Shown: positions 9,825 to 20,066 of the stretch, one piece after another
How the letters are laid out: the number at the start of each line of letters is the position of its first letter
Numbering within the stretch: the stretch's first letter is position 1
Assembly (NCBI RefSeq): GCF_010669285.1
Contig: NZ_CP048711.1
Coordinates: 3,968,001 to 4,032,000 of the forward strand
DNA: 64,000 bases
From: Kineobactrum salinum
Lineage (GTDB): Bacteria; Pseudomonadota; Gammaproteobacteria; Pseudomonadales; Halieaceae
Direction: 5' to 3'
The notes under the pieces: generated by a model
The model's database searches: none
What the model was told of the DNA's origin: nothing
Seen by the model: only the letters and a program-made list of their open reading frames with translations
Program-made: the position numbers and the translations under genes

Positions 9825-10976
9825 ATGCCCTCCGACCTGATCAGCAGCACTGCCGCCGCCCCGGCCCGGGTCAACCTGCTGGGGATGACGCGCAGCCAGC
9901 TGGAGCAGTTCTTCCTCGAACAGGGGGAGAAGAAGTTCCGCGCGCAACAGTTGCTGAAGTGGATTCATCACGCCGGGGTCACCGATATTAATGAGATGCC
10001 CAACCTGGGCCGCGCGCTGCGGGAGAAACTGCTGCAGATCGCGGAAGTGCGCCCCCCCGAGATCGTCAGTCAGCAGGATTCCAGCGATGGCACCCGCAAG
10101 TGGGCGATCCGGGTCGGTGGCGGGGGACTGGTCGAAACGGTCCTGATTCCCGAGGGGGACCGCGCCACGCTGTGTGTGTCCTCCCAGGTGGGCTGCAGTC
10201 TCGACTGCAGTTTTTGTTCCACCGGCAAGCAGGGCTTTGAGCGCGACCTGACCGCGGCCGAGATCATCGGCCAGGTCTGGCTGGCGATCAAATCCTACGA
10301 TGCCTTCCAGTCCGGCAAGGGGCGGGTGGTCACCAATGTGGTGATGATGGGAATGGGCGAGCCGCTGCTCAACTTTGACAATGTCGTGGCGGCGATGGAC
10401 CTGATGATGGAGGATCTGGCCTACGGGATCTCCAAGCGCAGGGTGACGCTCAGCACCTCCGGGGTGGTGCCGGCGCTGGATCGGCTGGCCGGGGTGAGCG
10501 AGGTGTCGCTGGCGGTCTCGCTGCATGCGCCCAATGACGCACTGCGCAACCAGCTGGTGCCGATCAACCGCAAGTATCCGATTGCGGTACTGCTGCAAAG
10601 CGCGCGCAATTACATTGCCGCCCAGACTGACCGCAAGCGGGTGGTGACGATCGAATACACCCTGATTGCAGGGATCAATGACCAGCCTGAACAGGCCCGC
10701 GAACTGGCCCTGTTGCTGCAGGACTTTCCCTGCAAGATCAATCTCATTCCGTTCAACAGTTTTCCGCAGTCCGATTATCAGCGACCCAGCGGCAACGCGG
10801 TGTCGCGCTTCTGGCAGGTGCTGGTGGACGCGGGCTATGTGGTCACGGTACGCACGACCCGCGGCGACGACATAGACGCAGCCTGCGGCCAGCTGGTGGG
10901 TCAGGTGGTCGATCGGACCCGCCGCAGCGAGCGTTATCGCCAGGCCGGGGAATTGCGGGAGATGGAGGCCGGGTGA
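9825..10976 (+). CDS. rlmN: Dual-specificity 23S rRNA/tRNA adenine C2-methyltransferase RlmN
   Basis: A radical-SAM methyltransferase of 383 residues that methylates A2503 of 23S rRNA and A37 of some tRNAs. The CxxxCxxC cluster motif is [11 protein letters not shown] (about residue 124), and the C-terminal methyl-relay cysteine is in [10 protein letters not shown]. An upstream in-frame TTG (9792) would overlap ndk, so the ATG at 9825 was chosen. The stop overlaps the pilF start. Confidence 0.96.
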   Translation: MPSDLISSTAAAPARVNLLGMTRSQLEQFFLEQGEKKFRAQQLLKWIHHAGVTDINEMPNLGRALREKLLQIAEVRPPEIVSQQDSSDGTRKWAIRVGGGGLVETVLIPEGDRATLCVSSQVGCSLDCSFCSTGKQGFERDLTAAEIIGQVWLAIKSYDAFQSGKGRVVTNVVMMGMGEPLLNFDNVVAAMDLMMEDLAYGISKRRVTLSTSGVVPALDRLAGVSEVSLAVSLHAPNDALRNQLVPINRKYPIAVLLQSARNYIAAQTDRKRVVTIEYTLIAGINDQPEQARELALLLQDFPCKINLIPFNSFPQSDYQRPSGNAVSRFWQVLVDAGYVVTVRTTRGDDIDAACGQLVGQVVDRTRRSERYRQAGELREMEAG

Positions 10977-11767
10977 TGATCAGGAGCGGCAGACGGCGGT
11001 TGCCGTGGCAGATCACCGGGCTGCTGCTGGCACTGGGTTGCGCTGGCTGCGTTACCAACACGGGCCGTGTATTTACCGATGCCCCGGAACCGCAAAAGGC
11101 TCTGGAACGTCGGGTCGAACTGGCGCGCAATTATATTGGCGAAGGTGACTGGGACAATGCCAAGCGCAATCTCGCCCAGGCCGCGGCCATCGATGGCAGC
11201 AACGCAGAAGTACACGAAGCCTTTGCCCTGGTTTACCAGAGCACGGGCGAGAAAGAGCTGGCCGAGGAGAGTTTTCGCAAGGCGATCCGGCTGAACCGCA
11301 AGTTTTCCCGGGCCCGCAACAACTACGCGGCCTTTCTGTTCGCCGAACAGCGTTACCAGGAGGCTGAGCGAGAGCTGGAGCAGGTGGTGCAGGATCCGCT
11401 GTATACCGCGCGCCCGCGCGCCTATATGAACCTGGGCCTGTGCCGCCTGCAGCTGGACAAGCCCAGGGAGGCGGAGCAGGCGTTCTCCCGCGCCCTTTCC
11501 ATGGACAGGACCAACACCGTGGCCTTGCTGGAAATGGCGATCCTGCGCTATGACGCCGGTGATTACAGCGCGGCCGGTCGTTACTACGGGGTGTACCGCA
11601 CCGCGGTGCGCCGGCAATCCGCCCGGGGACTGTGGCTGGGAATCCGGCTGGCGCAGGCAACCGGGGACCGCAACGCGGAAGGCAGCTATGTGCTCGCGCT
11701 GGGCAGCCTGTATCCGGATTCGCCGGAGTACAGGGAATTTCTGCAGGCCCGCCAAGATGGGAAGTAA
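10976..11767 (+). CDS. pilF: Type IV pilus biogenesis/stability lipoprotein PilF (PilW)
   Basis: A 263-residue TPR lipoprotein. It has a basic N-terminus, a hydrophobic signal and a lipobox-like region (LGCAGC, ~residues 21-26), then TPR units from about residue 45 to 230. In Pseudomonas PilF helps the PilQ secretin reach the outer membrane. Its place between rlmN and a RodZ-like gene is the classic context. ATG at 10976 overlaps the rlmN TGA; an in-frame GTG lies one codon upstream. Confidence 0.88.
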   Translation: MIRSGRRRLPWQITGLLLALGCAGCVTNTGRVFTDAPEPQKALERRVELARNYIGEGDWDNAKRNLAQAAAIDGSNAEVHEAFALVYQSTGEKELAEESFRKAIRLNRKFSRARNNYAAFLFAEQRYQEAERELEQVVQDPLYTARPRAYMNLGLCRLQLDKPREAEQAFSRALSMDRTNTVALLEMAILRYDAGDYSAAGRYYGVYRTAVRRQSARGLWLGIRLAQATGDRNAEGSYVLALGSLYPDSPEYREFLQARQDGK

Positions 11768-12188
11768 GGAGATCTTTAGCGACCAGCCGGGCCACGTGGC
11801 GCCGGGCGCCCTGTTGCGGGCGGCTCGCGAGGCCCGGGGCCTGTCGAGGGCCGAGGCCGCAGCGCGGCTGAAGTGGCTGCCCGATTACGTCAGGCGGGTC
11901 GAACACGACGATTACCAGACCCTGCGGCAGCCGGCCTTTGCGCGGGGCTATGTCCGCGCCTATGGCAGAATGCTGGGTCTGGACGAGACCGGGCTGCTGG
12001 CGGCTTTCGACGCCACCCAGCCTGCAATCGCTGCACCGGAGCCGGTGCCGCGGCGTTCCCGTCCGCCGCAATTGCAGCGCACCGGGGCCGGTATCGTACT
12101 GGGCCTGGCCGTGCTGGCTCTGCTGACTCTGGGCCTGTGGTGGGCGCAGACCGGGCAGGCCGCGGCCGCTCCCGTTTTCGGAGGTTAG
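11757..12188 (+). CDS. Short RodZ-like protein (HTH plus membrane segment)
   Basis: A 143-residue protein overlapping the end of pilF. Residues ~15-85 form the RodZ-type helix-turn-helix (AREARGLSRAEAAARLKW, then FARGYVRAYGRMLGLD), which in RodZ binds MreB. A single membrane segment lies near residues 115-135. The periplasmic domain of full RodZ (about 330 residues in E. coli) is missing: only about eight residues follow the membrane segment. I saw no frameshift that would extend it, so it may be a minimal form. Confidence 0.8.
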   Translation: MGSKEIFSDQPGHVAPGALLRAAREARGLSRAEAAARLKWLPDYVRRVEHDDYQTLRQPAFARGYVRAYGRMLGLDETGLLAAFDATQPAIAAPEPVPRRSRPPQLQRTGAGIVLGLAVLALLTLGLWWAQTGQAAAAPVFGG

Positions 12189-12191
12189 ACG

Positions 12192-13321
12192 ATGCACAAG
12201 TCATCCCCTGTCAAACGCCGGGTCAGCCGCCAGATCCAGGTGGGTTCCGTGGCCGTGGGCGGCGATGCGCCCATCAGTGTCCAGAGCATGACCAATACCG
12301 AAACCTGCGACGTCGCCGCGACGGTGGCGCAGGTCAAGGCCATCCAGGACGCCGGCGCCGATATCGTGCGCATCTCGGTGCCGAGCATGGAGGCGGCCGA
12401 GGCCTTCCGGGAAATCCGGGCACAGGTCGGCGTGCCGCTGGTCGCGGACATCCATTTCGATCACAAGATCGCGCTGAAAGTGGCCGAATACGGTGTCGAT
12501 TGCCTGCGAATCAACCCCGGCAACATCGGCAACGACAAAAAAGTGCGGGCGGTCATAGACTGCGCGCGGGACCGTGGCATCCCGATACGCATCGGCGTCA
12601 ATGCCGGCTCCCTGGGCAAGGATCTGCAGCGCAAGTACGGCGAGCCCACCGCGGCCGCGCTGGTCGAGTCCGCGCTGCGGCATGTCGATATCCTCGACCG
12701 TTTCAACTACCCGGAGTTCAAGGTCAGCGTCAAGGCCTCTGACGTCTTCATGGCGGTAGAGGCCTATCGCTTGCTGGCGCAACAGATCGAACAGCCGCTG
12801 CATCTGGGCATCACCGAGGCGGGCGGGCTGCGCGGGGCACAGTGAAGTCCGCAGTGGGCCTGGGCATGCTGCTGATGGACGGCATCGGCGACACGATCCG
12901 CATCTCGCTGGCGGCGGACCCGGTGGAGGAGGTCAAGGTCGGTTTCGAGATTCTGAAGAGCCTGAAGCTGCGTGCCAACGGCATCAATTTCATTGCCTGT
13001 CCCAGTTGTTCCCGGCAGAACTTCGACGTAATTGCCACCATGAACGTTCTCGAACAGCGGCTGGAGGACATTCGCACGCCGATGGATGTCGCGGTCATAG
13101 GGTGCATCGTCAACGGTCCGGGCGAGGCCCGCGAGGCGGATGTGGGGCTCACTGGCGCCTCCCCCAGCAATCTGGTCTACCTGAACGGCGAGCCTGACCA
13201 CAAGATCAGCAACCAGGACTTTGTCGATCACCTGGAACAGGTGATACGGCAGCGCGCGGCCCAGCTGGAGCGGGAACGGGCCGAGGCCGACGCGCAACTG
13301 ATCGTCAGGACACCCGCCTGA
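12192..13321 (+). pseudogene. ispG: 4-hydroxy-3-methylbut-2-enyl diphosphate synthase IspG, one frameshift
   Basis: IspG makes HMBPP in the MEP isoprenoid pathway with a [4Fe-4S] cluster. The first 217 codons match the family up to ITEAGGLRG and then stop at 12843-12845. The match resumes one frame over at VKSAVGLG, keeping the cluster cysteines in CPSC and in GCIVNGPGE. Adding one G to the run at 12834-12837 gives one 376-residue frame, the normal length. The gene is essential where only the MEP route exists, so a sequence error is more likely than real loss. Confidence 0.9.
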
Positions 13322-13346
13322 TACCAATGAGCATGCAGGAGAGCAG

Positions 13347-14627
13347 GTGAGTACAATTCGCGCGATCCGCGGAATGAATGACATTCTTCCAGCGGAGAGC
13401 CGCTGCTGGCAGCGGCTGGAAGCCGTGGCAAGCAGGGTTCTGGACAATTACGGCTACGGCGAAATCCGCCTGCCCATCGTTGAGCACACGGCCTTGTTCC
13501 GGCGCTCGATCGGCGAGGTCACCGACATCGTCGAAAAGGAGATGTACAGCTTCGATGACCGCAATGGCGAGAGCCTGACGCTGCGCCCGGAGGGCACTGC
13601 CGGCTGTGTCCGCGCTGTGATTCAGAACGGCCTGCTGGGTACGCCCCGGCGGCTGTGGTACAGCGGGCCGATGTTTCGTTATGAACGGCCACAGAAGGGG
13701 CGCCAGCGGCAGTTTCACCAGATCGGGGTCGAGGCCTTCGGTATCGCCACGCCGGACATCGACGCCGAGCTGATCCTGCTGAGCGCACGGCTGTGGCGGG
13801 AGCTGGGAATCGCCGATGGCCTGCAGCTGCAGTTGAACTCCATTGGCAGTCCCGCTGCGCGTCAGGGTTACCGCGAGGCGCTGGTGAGCTATCTGGCGCG
13901 GCACCGGGACAGCCTGGATGAAGACAGCCAGCGCCGGCTGGACAGCAATCCGCTGCGTATCCTGGACAGCAAACACCCGGATACCCAGGCCCTGCTGGCG
14001 GATGCACCGGTATTGACGGACTATCTCGATGAGGAGTCGCGGCTGGATTTCGCCCGTCTGCGTGAACTCCTGGATGCCGCGGCTGTCCCCTACGTAGTCA
14101 ACCCGCGCCTGGTGCGCGGGCTGGACTATTACAACAAGACCGTGTTTGAGTGGGTGACCGACAGGCTGGGAGCCCAGGGCACGGTCTGCGCCGGCGGTCG
14201 CTATGACGGTCTGGTCGAGCAGCTGGGGGGCAAATCCGCGCCGGCGGTGGGTTTCGCGATGGGCCAGGAGCGTCTGGTGCTGCTGCTGGAGGCCGCCGCG
14301 GCCACGCCGGCCCCCGCCGTTCCCGACATCTATGTGGTCAATGTCGGGGCCAGCGCCGAACTGGCTAGCGTCAGGGCGCTGGAGGCATTGCGTTCGGCGT
14401 TGCCGCAGTTGCGCATCGTGCAGCATACCGGCGGCGGCAGTTTCAAGAGCCAGCTCAAGCGCGCCGACAAGAGTGGCGCCGGCTGGGCCCTGATATGGGG
14501 TGAGGATGAAGCGGCGGCGGATACAGTAGTCGTCAGGGCGCTGCGCGGGGATAGTGGACAGGAGCAGATCCCGGTGACCGCGCTGGCAGACTATCTCTGC
14601 GCACACATAACATCATTGCAAGGGTAA
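13347..14627 (+). CDS. hisS: Histidine--tRNA ligase
   Basis: A 426-residue class II synthetase that charges tRNA-His. N-terminal IRGMNDILP, motif 2 region ([15 protein letters not shown]), the histidine-specific [11 protein letters not shown] and the motif 3 region ([16 protein letters not shown]) are all visible. The C-terminal anticodon-binding domain covers about residues 325-426. It starts at GTG with GGAG-like spacing upstream and follows ispG by 25 bp. Confidence 0.97.
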   Translation: MSTIRAIRGMNDILPAESRCWQRLEAVASRVLDNYGYGEIRLPIVEHTALFRRSIGEVTDIVEKEMYSFDDRNGESLTLRPEGTAGCVRAVIQNGLLGTPRRLWYSGPMFRYERPQKGRQRQFHQIGVEAFGIATPDIDAELILLSARLWRELGIADGLQLQLNSIGSPAARQGYREALVSYLARHRDSLDEDSQRRLDSNPLRILDSKHPDTQALLADAPVLTDYLDEESRLDFARLRELLDAAAVPYVVNPRLVRGLDYYNKTVFEWVTDRLGAQGTVCAGGRYDGLVEQLGGKSAPAVGFAMGQERLVLLLEAAAATPAPAVPDIYVVNVGASAELASVRALEALRSALPQLRIVQHTGGGSFKSQLKRADKSGAGWALIWGEDEAAADTVVVRALRGDSGQEQIPVTALADYLCAHITSLQG

Positions 14628-14642
14628 CAAGGAAAACTATTT

Positions 14643-15332
14643 GTGGAATCATATCGGTCAGAAGAAGAACAGGTAGAGGCCCTGCGCCGTTGGTGGGACG
14701 AAAATGGTCGTTCGACCGTGGTGGCGATCGTCGTGGCTCTGGCCGCGACCTTTGGCTGGCAGGGCTGGCAGCGCTACGATCAGCAGCGCACGGAGGCTGC
14801 CTCCGACCTCTATCAGCAGATGATGCAGGCGGCCTCTACCGTGGAAGACGGTCCGGCCGCGGTGGCGGAGCTGGAGCGTCTGGCCGGGCAATTGCGCGAC
14901 GATTATGCGGGCACGGCCTATGCACAGTTTGCCGCCTTGCAACTGGCGCGGATCGCAGTGGCCGGCGGTGAGCTGGACGCTGCGCAGCAGCAGCTGCGCT
15001 GGGCACTGGGCAAGGCCGATCGCGGCAGTGAGGTGGCGTTGATCGCACAGCTGCGGCTGGCCCGGGTTCTGGCTGCGGCCGGGGAGTACGACCAGGCCCT
15101 GGAACTTCTGGACAACGGTGACCGCTACCGTGCTGCCTATGCAATGGCGCGGGGCGATGTGCTGGCGGCCGAGCAGCGCAATGAGGAGGCGCTGGCGGCC
15201 TATCGGGAGGCCCAGGTCCTGGTGCAGCAGTATCCGGAACAACTGAACCTGGCCACGCTGGAAGCCAAATTGCAGAGCCTGGCTGCGGCGATGCCGGGCA
15301 GCCCGGAAGGAGGCCCGAATGATGAGGCATAG
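14643..15332 (+). CDS. YfgM-family ancillary SecYEG translocon subunit
   Basis: A 229-residue, single-pass membrane protein with a long TPR-like periplasmic part. The N-terminus (YRSEEEQVEALRRWWDENG) and the membrane segment at ~23-40 are characteristic of YfgM. E. coli YfgM associates with SecYEG and the chaperone PpiD. Its position between hisS and bamB is conserved across gammaproteobacteria. It overlaps bamB by 14 bp. Confidence 0.9.
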   Translation: MESYRSEEEQVEALRRWWDENGRSTVVAIVVALAATFGWQGWQRYDQQRTEAASDLYQQMMQAASTVEDGPAAVAELERLAGQLRDDYAGTAYAQFAALQLARIAVAGGELDAAQQQLRWALGKADRGSEVALIAQLRLARVLAAAGEYDQALELLDNGDRYRAAYAMARGDVLAAEQRNEEALAAYREAQVLVQQYPEQLNLATLEAKLQSLAAAMPGSPEGGPNDEA

Positions 15333-16503
15333 TCTGCGGTGCTTGTTCGCGGTGACCATGGTTCTCTCCCTCGGCGCCTGCAGTACTATCGGCGGCTGGT
15401 TCAGCGTCGATGACGATGAAGATCCCAGGCAACCGGCGGAGCTGGAGAAAATTGACGAGACCGTCAAGCTGCGGCGCCTGTGGTCCACCGGCGTCGGCGA
15501 CGGCCAGGGGGAGGGCCTGTACCGCATCCAGCCGGCGATCTCCGGCGAGACCATCTACGCCGCCTCGGCCGAGGGGGAAGTCAAGGCCCTGAACCGGCTC
15601 AGCGGCAAGCGTATCTGGGGGCGGGATCTCAAACTCAGCCTGTCCGGTGGCGTCGGTGTCTACGGCGACAGCCTGTTCGTGGGCGGCAGTGACGGCCTGG
15701 TGCTGCGCCTGGCGGCCGATTCCGGCGAGGAACTGTGGCGCGCCCCGGTGACGGGCGAAGTACTGGCTCCGCCCCAGGCCAATGGCCGGGTGGTAGTCAC
15801 CCAGACTTACGACGGCAAGCTGCACGGCCTGGACTTTGCCACCGGCGAAGGCCTGTGGACCTATGACAGCAATATGCCCGTACTGACCATCCGCGGCACC
15901 AGTACCCCCATCATTCGCAACAACCTGGTGATGGCGGGCTTTGCCAATGGCCGGGTACTGGGCTTCAACGTCGCTACCGGCGGGATCGAATGGGAAGCCC
16001 GGGTAGCGATCCCGCAGGGCCGCTCCGAAATCGAGCGTATCGTCGATGTCGATGGCACCATGGTGCTGGCGGGGGGCGAGTTGTTTGCGGCCAGCTACCA
16101 GGGAGCTATCGCGGCGATCGATGTCAGCGGCGGTCGCAAGCTGTGGGAACGCAAATTGTCATCGGTATCCGGTGTTTCGCAGGGTTTCGGCAATGTCTAT
16201 GTGGCTGACGACGACGGTACCGTCTACGCCTTTCATCGCAACGGCCAGGGGCAGCGCTGGCGTCAGGATGCACTGGCGTTTCGCGGCCTGAGCCGGCCGA
16301 CCCCGATCAGCAGCTACCTCGCGGTGGCGGATTTCGAAGGCTACATCCATGTCCTGTCCCAGGTGGACGGCAGCTTCGTGGGCCGGGTAAAGGCCGACGG
16401 CAAGGGCGTACGTGCGGACATGCTCAGCGAGGGCAATATCCTGTATGTCTTCGGCAACAGCGGCAAGCTGATTGCCTACGAGCTAGATGCCACCGACAGG
16501 TAG
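15319..16503 (+). CDS. bamB: Outer membrane assembly lipoprotein BamB
   Basis: A 394-residue lipoprotein with signal peptide and lipobox LGAC (Cys about residue 21). The rest is a PQQ-type eight-bladed beta-propeller with repeated blade motifs such as [16 protein letters not shown] and [15 protein letters not shown]. BamB is an accessory part of the BAM complex that inserts beta-barrels into the outer membrane. The hisS-yfgM-bamB-der order supports it. Confidence 0.95.
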   Translation: MMRHSLRCLFAVTMVLSLGACSTIGGWFSVDDDEDPRQPAELEKIDETVKLRRLWSTGVGDGQGEGLYRIQPAISGETIYAASAEGEVKALNRLSGKRIWGRDLKLSLSGGVGVYGDSLFVGGSDGLVLRLAADSGEELWRAPVTGEVLAPPQANGRVVVTQTYDGKLHGLDFATGEGLWTYDSNMPVLTIRGTSTPIIRNNLVMAGFANGRVLGFNVATGGIEWEARVAIPQGRSEIERIVDVDGTMVLAGGELFAASYQGAIAAIDVSGGRKLWERKLSSVSGVSQGFGNVYVADDDGTVYAFHRNGQGQRWRQDALAFRGLSRPTPISSYLAVADFEGYIHVLSQVDGSFVGRVKADGKGVRADMLSEGNILYVFGNSGKLIAYELDATDR

Positions 16504-16508
16504 ACTCA

Positions 16509-17918
16509 ATGATTCCGGTAATTGCCCTGGTCGGGCGCCCCAATGTGGGCAAATCGACCCTGTTCAACCAGCTTACCCGCAGTCGCGATGCGCTGGTGGC
16601 AAATCTGTCGGGCCTGACCCGGGATCGCAAATACGGCGAGGCCCGCCTCGGCTCACGCCCCTTCGTGGTGATCGATACCGGGGGCATCAGCGGTGACGAG
16701 AGCGGTATCGAGGCGCAGATGGCCGGACAGTCACTGCTGGCCATCGAAGAATCCGACGCCGTGTTGTTTCTTGTCGATGCCCGCGAGGGCCTGAACGCGG
16801 CCGACGAAGCCCTGGCGCGCCACCTGCGCCAGCGCAACAAGGCCTTTCACGTGGTGGTCAACAAGATCGACGGCCTCAACGAAGAGGTGGCGGTTGGTGA
16901 TTTCTACGCCCTCGGTGTGGAGCGGCTGTTTGCGATCGCGGCCTCCCATGGCCGCGGGGTCCGGCAGATGGTGGACGAACTACTGGCCGGCTTCCCCGAA
17001 CCCGAGCCCGAGGCCGCAGCGGTCGACCGCAGTGACAGCGTACGGGTCGCGATTGTCGGCCGGCCCAACGTCGGCAAATCCACCCTGGTGAACCGCCTGC
17101 TAGGCGAGGAGCGGGTAGTGGTCTACGACCAGCCGGGCACCACCCGCGACAGCATCTATATCGATTATGAGCGCGACCAGCAACGCTATACCCTGATCGA
17201 TACCGCGGGAGTGCGCAGGCGCAAGAACGTGCGGGAAACCGTGGAAAAATTCTCCATCGTCAAGACCCTGAAGGCGATAGACGACGCCCACGTGGTGGTG
17301 CTGGTGATGGATGCCCACGAGGGCATCGTCGACCAGGACATGCACCTGCTGGGCCACTGCGTCGAGGCCGGCCGCGGCCTGGTGCTGGCGGTCAACAAAT
17401 GGGACGGTATCGAGCCCCACCAGCGCGACTGGATCAAGACCGAACTGGGGCGCCGCCTGGTGTTCGCAGCCTACGCAGACACACATTTCATTTCTGCCCT
17501 CCACGGCACCGGGGTCGGACACCTGTACCGGTCCATCAACGCCGCCCACAGCTCCGCTACCCGCAAACTCAACACCAACCAGCTGACCCGCATCCTGGAA
17601 GGGGCAGTACTGGAACATCCGCCGCCGATGGTCAACGGCCGCCGCATCAAACTGCGCTACGCCCATGCCGGTGGCCAGAATCCGCCGCTGATCGTGATCC
17701 ACGGCAACCAGGTCGGCAAGGTCTCCAACAGCTACCAACGCTACCTGGAGAAAGTCTATCGCCGGGAGCTGGAGCTGGTGGGCACGCCGGTGCGGATCGA
17801 ATTTCGCGCCGGCGAAAACCCCTATGCGGAAAAGCGCAACAAACTGACCCAGCGCCAGGTACAGCGCAAACGCCGCCTGCTGGAACACGTCAAGAAGAAC
17901 GCCAAAAAGAAACGTTAG
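16509..17918 (+). CDS. der: Ribosome biogenesis GTPase Der (EngA)
   Basis: A 469-residue double GTPase needed for 50S ribosome maturation. Two full G domains are visible. The first has GRPNVGKST (~8-16), DTGG and NKID; the second has GRPNVGKST (~183), DTAG and NKWD. A KH-like C-terminal domain and a basic tail (KKNAKKKR) follow. A GC-rich palindrome centred near 17955 lies just after the stop and may mark the end of the transcript. Confidence 0.97.
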   Translation: MIPVIALVGRPNVGKSTLFNQLTRSRDALVANLSGLTRDRKYGEARLGSRPFVVIDTGGISGDESGIEAQMAGQSLLAIEESDAVLFLVDAREGLNAADEALARHLRQRNKAFHVVVNKIDGLNEEVAVGDFYALGVERLFAIAASHGRGVRQMVDELLAGFPEPEPEAAAVDRSDSVRVAIVGRPNVGKSTLVNRLLGEERVVVYDQPGTTRDSIYIDYERDQQRYTLIDTAGVRRRKNVRETVEKFSIVKTLKAIDDAHVVVLVMDAHEGIVDQDMHLLGHCVEAGRGLVLAVNKWDGIEPHQRDWIKTELGRRLVFAAYADTHFISALHGTGVGHLYRSINAAHSSATRKLNTNQLTRILEGAVLEHPPPMVNGRRIKLRYAHAGGQNPPLIVIHGNQVGKVSNSYQRYLEKVYRRELELVGTPVRIEFRAGENPYAEKRNKLTQRQVQRKRRLLEHVKKNAKKKR

Positions 17919-18068
17919 TACGAATGGCACTTGTCTTTGGCTCATTCCGGAGGAGGGCCGGCCCTCCCGGGATGTCGACCGCGCTGCGAAGTCCCAAAAC
18001 CCCTAAGCAAATGGCATTCCTACTCCGGTGATTTTCCCTCGCCCCGGCAAGCGGTGTAAGCTATCGCC

Positions 18069-18458
18069 ATGAACGTTTCCCGGCACAGCGACAAACCGGA
18101 TCTCGACTCCCGGGCCCATATCGAATCCTTTGTCGACCGCTTTTACCAGCGGCTGCTGGCGGACCCCCAACTCGGCCCCATTTTCACCGAAGTCGCCGCG
18201 GTGGATCTCGCAGTACACCTGCCCCGTATCAAGGACTACTGGTGCAAACTGCTGCTGGGCGAGCAGGGCTACCGGCGCCACACCATGGAGATCCATCGCC
18301 GCCTGCACCGGCGCCGGCCGCTGCAGCCTGAGGATTTCGAACGCTGGCTGGCCACCTTTACCGCTACGGTGGACGATTATTACCAGGGACAGCGCGCCGA
18401 ACGCGCCAAACACCTGGCCCGCTCCATCGCCGCCAATATGCAGCAGAGCCTGTGCTGA
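18069..18458 (+). CDS. Group III truncated haemoglobin
   Basis: A 129-residue single-domain globin. The family pattern is clear: FVDRFYQRLLADPQLGPIF at the N-terminus, HLPRIKDYWCKLLLGE in the middle, and EDFERWLATFTATVDDYYQG with a charged C-terminal helix. Group III globins bind haem and oxygen or NO; their roles are poorly known. It stands alone between der and a palindromic repeat, so context gives no substrate. Confidence 0.85.
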   Translation: MNVSRHSDKPDLDSRAHIESFVDRFYQRLLADPQLGPIFTEVAAVDLAVHLPRIKDYWCKLLLGEQGYRRHTMEIHRRLHRRRPLQPEDFERWLATFTATVDDYYQGQRAERAKHLARSIAANMQQSLC

Positions 18459-18559
18459 GCTATTGCTGTCCTGCGGGTTTGCGGGTTGCTGAGGTTGCTT
18501 AAATTGGCTACCAAGGTAGAGCCATCAGCCGTTGGGGAACCTCACTTCGGTCGCCGAGA

Positions 18560-18665
18560 CATCGGCCGGGGTGCGGTGTTCAAGACCCGCCGTGAACCCG
18601 TCCATGGGGGCTCGTATGCAGCATCCATGCTGCATACGGTCTTGAACACCGCACCCCGGCCGATG
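18560..18665. repeat. Intergenic palindromic repeat, copy B (28-bp perfect arms)
   Basis: Arms 18560-18587 and 18638-18665 are perfect 28-bp inverted repeats. Read on the minus strand, the core carries ATGCAGCAT / ATGCTGCAT and GAGCCCCCATGGACGGGTT, matching copy A at 7306 and copy C at 45300. The arms resemble copy C (GGGGTGCGGTGTTCAAGAC) and not copy A. Confidence 0.9.
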
Positions 18666-18751
18666 CCTCTACCCTGGTAGCCGACCGATTATCTTGGAAG
18701 CCGACCCATGGGCCAGCAATGTGAGCCACTGAATATTTTTTGTTCAGGGTC

Positions 18752-18792
18752 TTGCCAATCCCCGATCAGGTGTTATAGTTGAATATAACACC
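18752..18792 (+). promoter_or_regulatory. Promoter and GntR-type operator of the DUF2807-ABC operon
   Basis: TTGCCA (18752-18757) and TATAGT (18774-18779) are spaced by 16 bp. A perfect inverted repeat, GGTGTTATA-N6-TATAACACC, spans 18769-18792 and covers the -10 box. Its form and position fit an operator for the YtrA-type GntR repressor encoded downstream. AT-rich runs precede it. Confidence 0.75.
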
Positions 18793-18812
18793 ATATCAAT
18801 GAGGTGATTGTC

Positions 18813-19679
18813 ATGAAGACCTGTTTCAGTAACAAATGGGTGCTGGCTTCCGCCAATAGTACCCTGACAGTGTCCCTGCTGTTCTTCTGCGGGGCGCTGC
18901 TGCTGTCCCTGCCCACGCTGGCGGCTACCCAGCGGGTGGCCGGGCTGGAGGAGGTCGACCAGGTCCATGTCTACGGTTCGGTCGAAGTGGAAATCAGCCA
19001 GGGGGCCGAGAGTGAGCTGCTGCTGCGCGGCAGCGATGCCAGCCTGCAACGGCAGCCCTTCTATGTGCGCGGCAATACCCTGGTGCTTGGCCGCAGTGTC
19101 GAGCATCGCAATGCCAATTTCAGTGATGTGAAATACAAGCTCACGCTGCCTGAACTGTCCCGGCTGCAGCTGCAGGGCTCCGGGCAGGTCTACCTGAGAA
19201 AATTTGTCACGCCCCGGATACAGGTCATAGTCGACGGTACCGGTGATATCCGGCTGTTTGATATCGAGAGTGAAGAGGCCAGCTTCAGAATGAGCGGTAG
19301 CGGCGATATCCAGGCGGCCCGGGTGGCGGTGGAGCAGCTGCGGCTGAACCTGTCTGGCTCCGGCGATATCCATCTGGGCGAGACCGCCGCGCAGGATACC
19401 GTGGCCGTCATCAACGGTTCCGGCGATATCAGCGTGCGCGAACCCAGCTATTGCGACAACGTGGAGATCAGCATCATTGGTTCCGGCGACGTCGACATGC
19501 GCAAACTCGACGGTGTGTCCTTCGCCGTCAAGATAGTGGGCTCCGGTACGGCAAGAATCGGAGTGGCCCAGTCCCTGGATGTCAGTATCCTGGGTAGTGG
19601 TGATACCTTTTACCGCGGTGAACCGCAAGTGTCCCAGTCAGTGCTGGGCTCCGGCGAACTGCATCGCCAGCCCCAATAG
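18813..19679 (+). CDS. Exported GIN-domain (DUF2807) protein
   Basis: A 288-residue protein starting at the ATG at 18813 behind GAGGTG; an earlier in-frame GTG (18804) lies inside that ribosome site. Residues ~1-36 are a signal peptide. The remainder is the putative auto-transporter adhesin head GIN domain, a beta-solenoid made of repeated G-S/T-G-D turns (at least six, e.g. GTGDIRL, GSGDIQA, GSGDIHL, GSGDISV). Function is unknown. It is the first gene of an operon with a GntR regulator and an ABC transporter, which suggests an envelope-stress or antimicrobial-response role. Confidence 0.82.
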   Translation: MKTCFSNKWVLASANSTLTVSLLFFCGALLLSLPTLAATQRVAGLEEVDQVHVYGSVEVEISQGAESELLLRGSDASLQRQPFYVRGNTLVLGRSVEHRNANFSDVKYKLTLPELSRLQLQGSGQVYLRKFVTPRIQVIVDGTGDIRLFDIESEEASFRMSGSGDIQAARVAVEQLRLNLSGSGDIHLGETAAQDTVAVINGSGDISVREPSYCDNVEISIIGSGDVDMRKLDGVSFAVKIVGSGTARIGVAQSLDVSILGSGDTFYRGEPQVSQSVLGSGELHRQPQ

Positions 19680-19694
19680 CGGGAGCTGAACGAG

Positions 19695-20066
19695 GTGTCT
19701 GTGGAATGGAACGACAAGCAGCCGATCTACCGGCAGCTGCGCGACAGGGTGGTGGAGCGAATTATGGACGGTTCCTTTGCGGAAGGTGAGGCGGTGCCCT
19801 CGGTGCGCCAGGTGGCGACGGATTACCAGATCAACCACCTGACGGTCGGCAAGGCCTACCAGGAACTGGTGGAGGCGGGACTGCTGGAAAAGCGGCGGGG
19901 TCTGGGGATGTACGTGACGGTGGGAGCGCGGGCCGCGCTGACGGCCGACGAGCAGGCCCAGTTTTATGAAGAGGAAGTGCCGGCCTTTGCCGAGCGCGTA
20001 CGCGCCCTGGGCCTGGACATGGATGAAGTGGTGCAGCGCCTAGCGCGAGAGGGAGGCAGATCATGA
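19695..20066 (+). CDS. GntR-family regulator, YtrA type
   Basis: A 123-residue repressor with an N-terminal winged helix (QPIYRQLRDRVVERIMDGSF ... PSVRQVATDYQINHLTVGKAYQELVEAGLL) and only a short helical tail, the hallmark of the YtrA subgroup. Such regulators usually control the ABC genes in their own operon. It starts at GTG and overlaps the ABC ATPase by 4 bp. The palindrome at 18769-18792 is its likely operator. Confidence 0.9.
   Translation: MSVEWNDKQPIYRQLRDRVVERIMDGSFAEGEAVPSVRQVATDYQINHLTVGKAYQELVEAGLLEKRRGLGMYVTVGARAALTADEQAQFYEEEVPAFAERVRALGLDMDEVVQRLAREGGRS

Noticed and set aside
12834..12845. Programmed frameshift or a split two-subunit IspG
   Set aside because: No slippery heptamer is present, family members are single-chain, and seven other genes show the same kind of homopolymer deletion.
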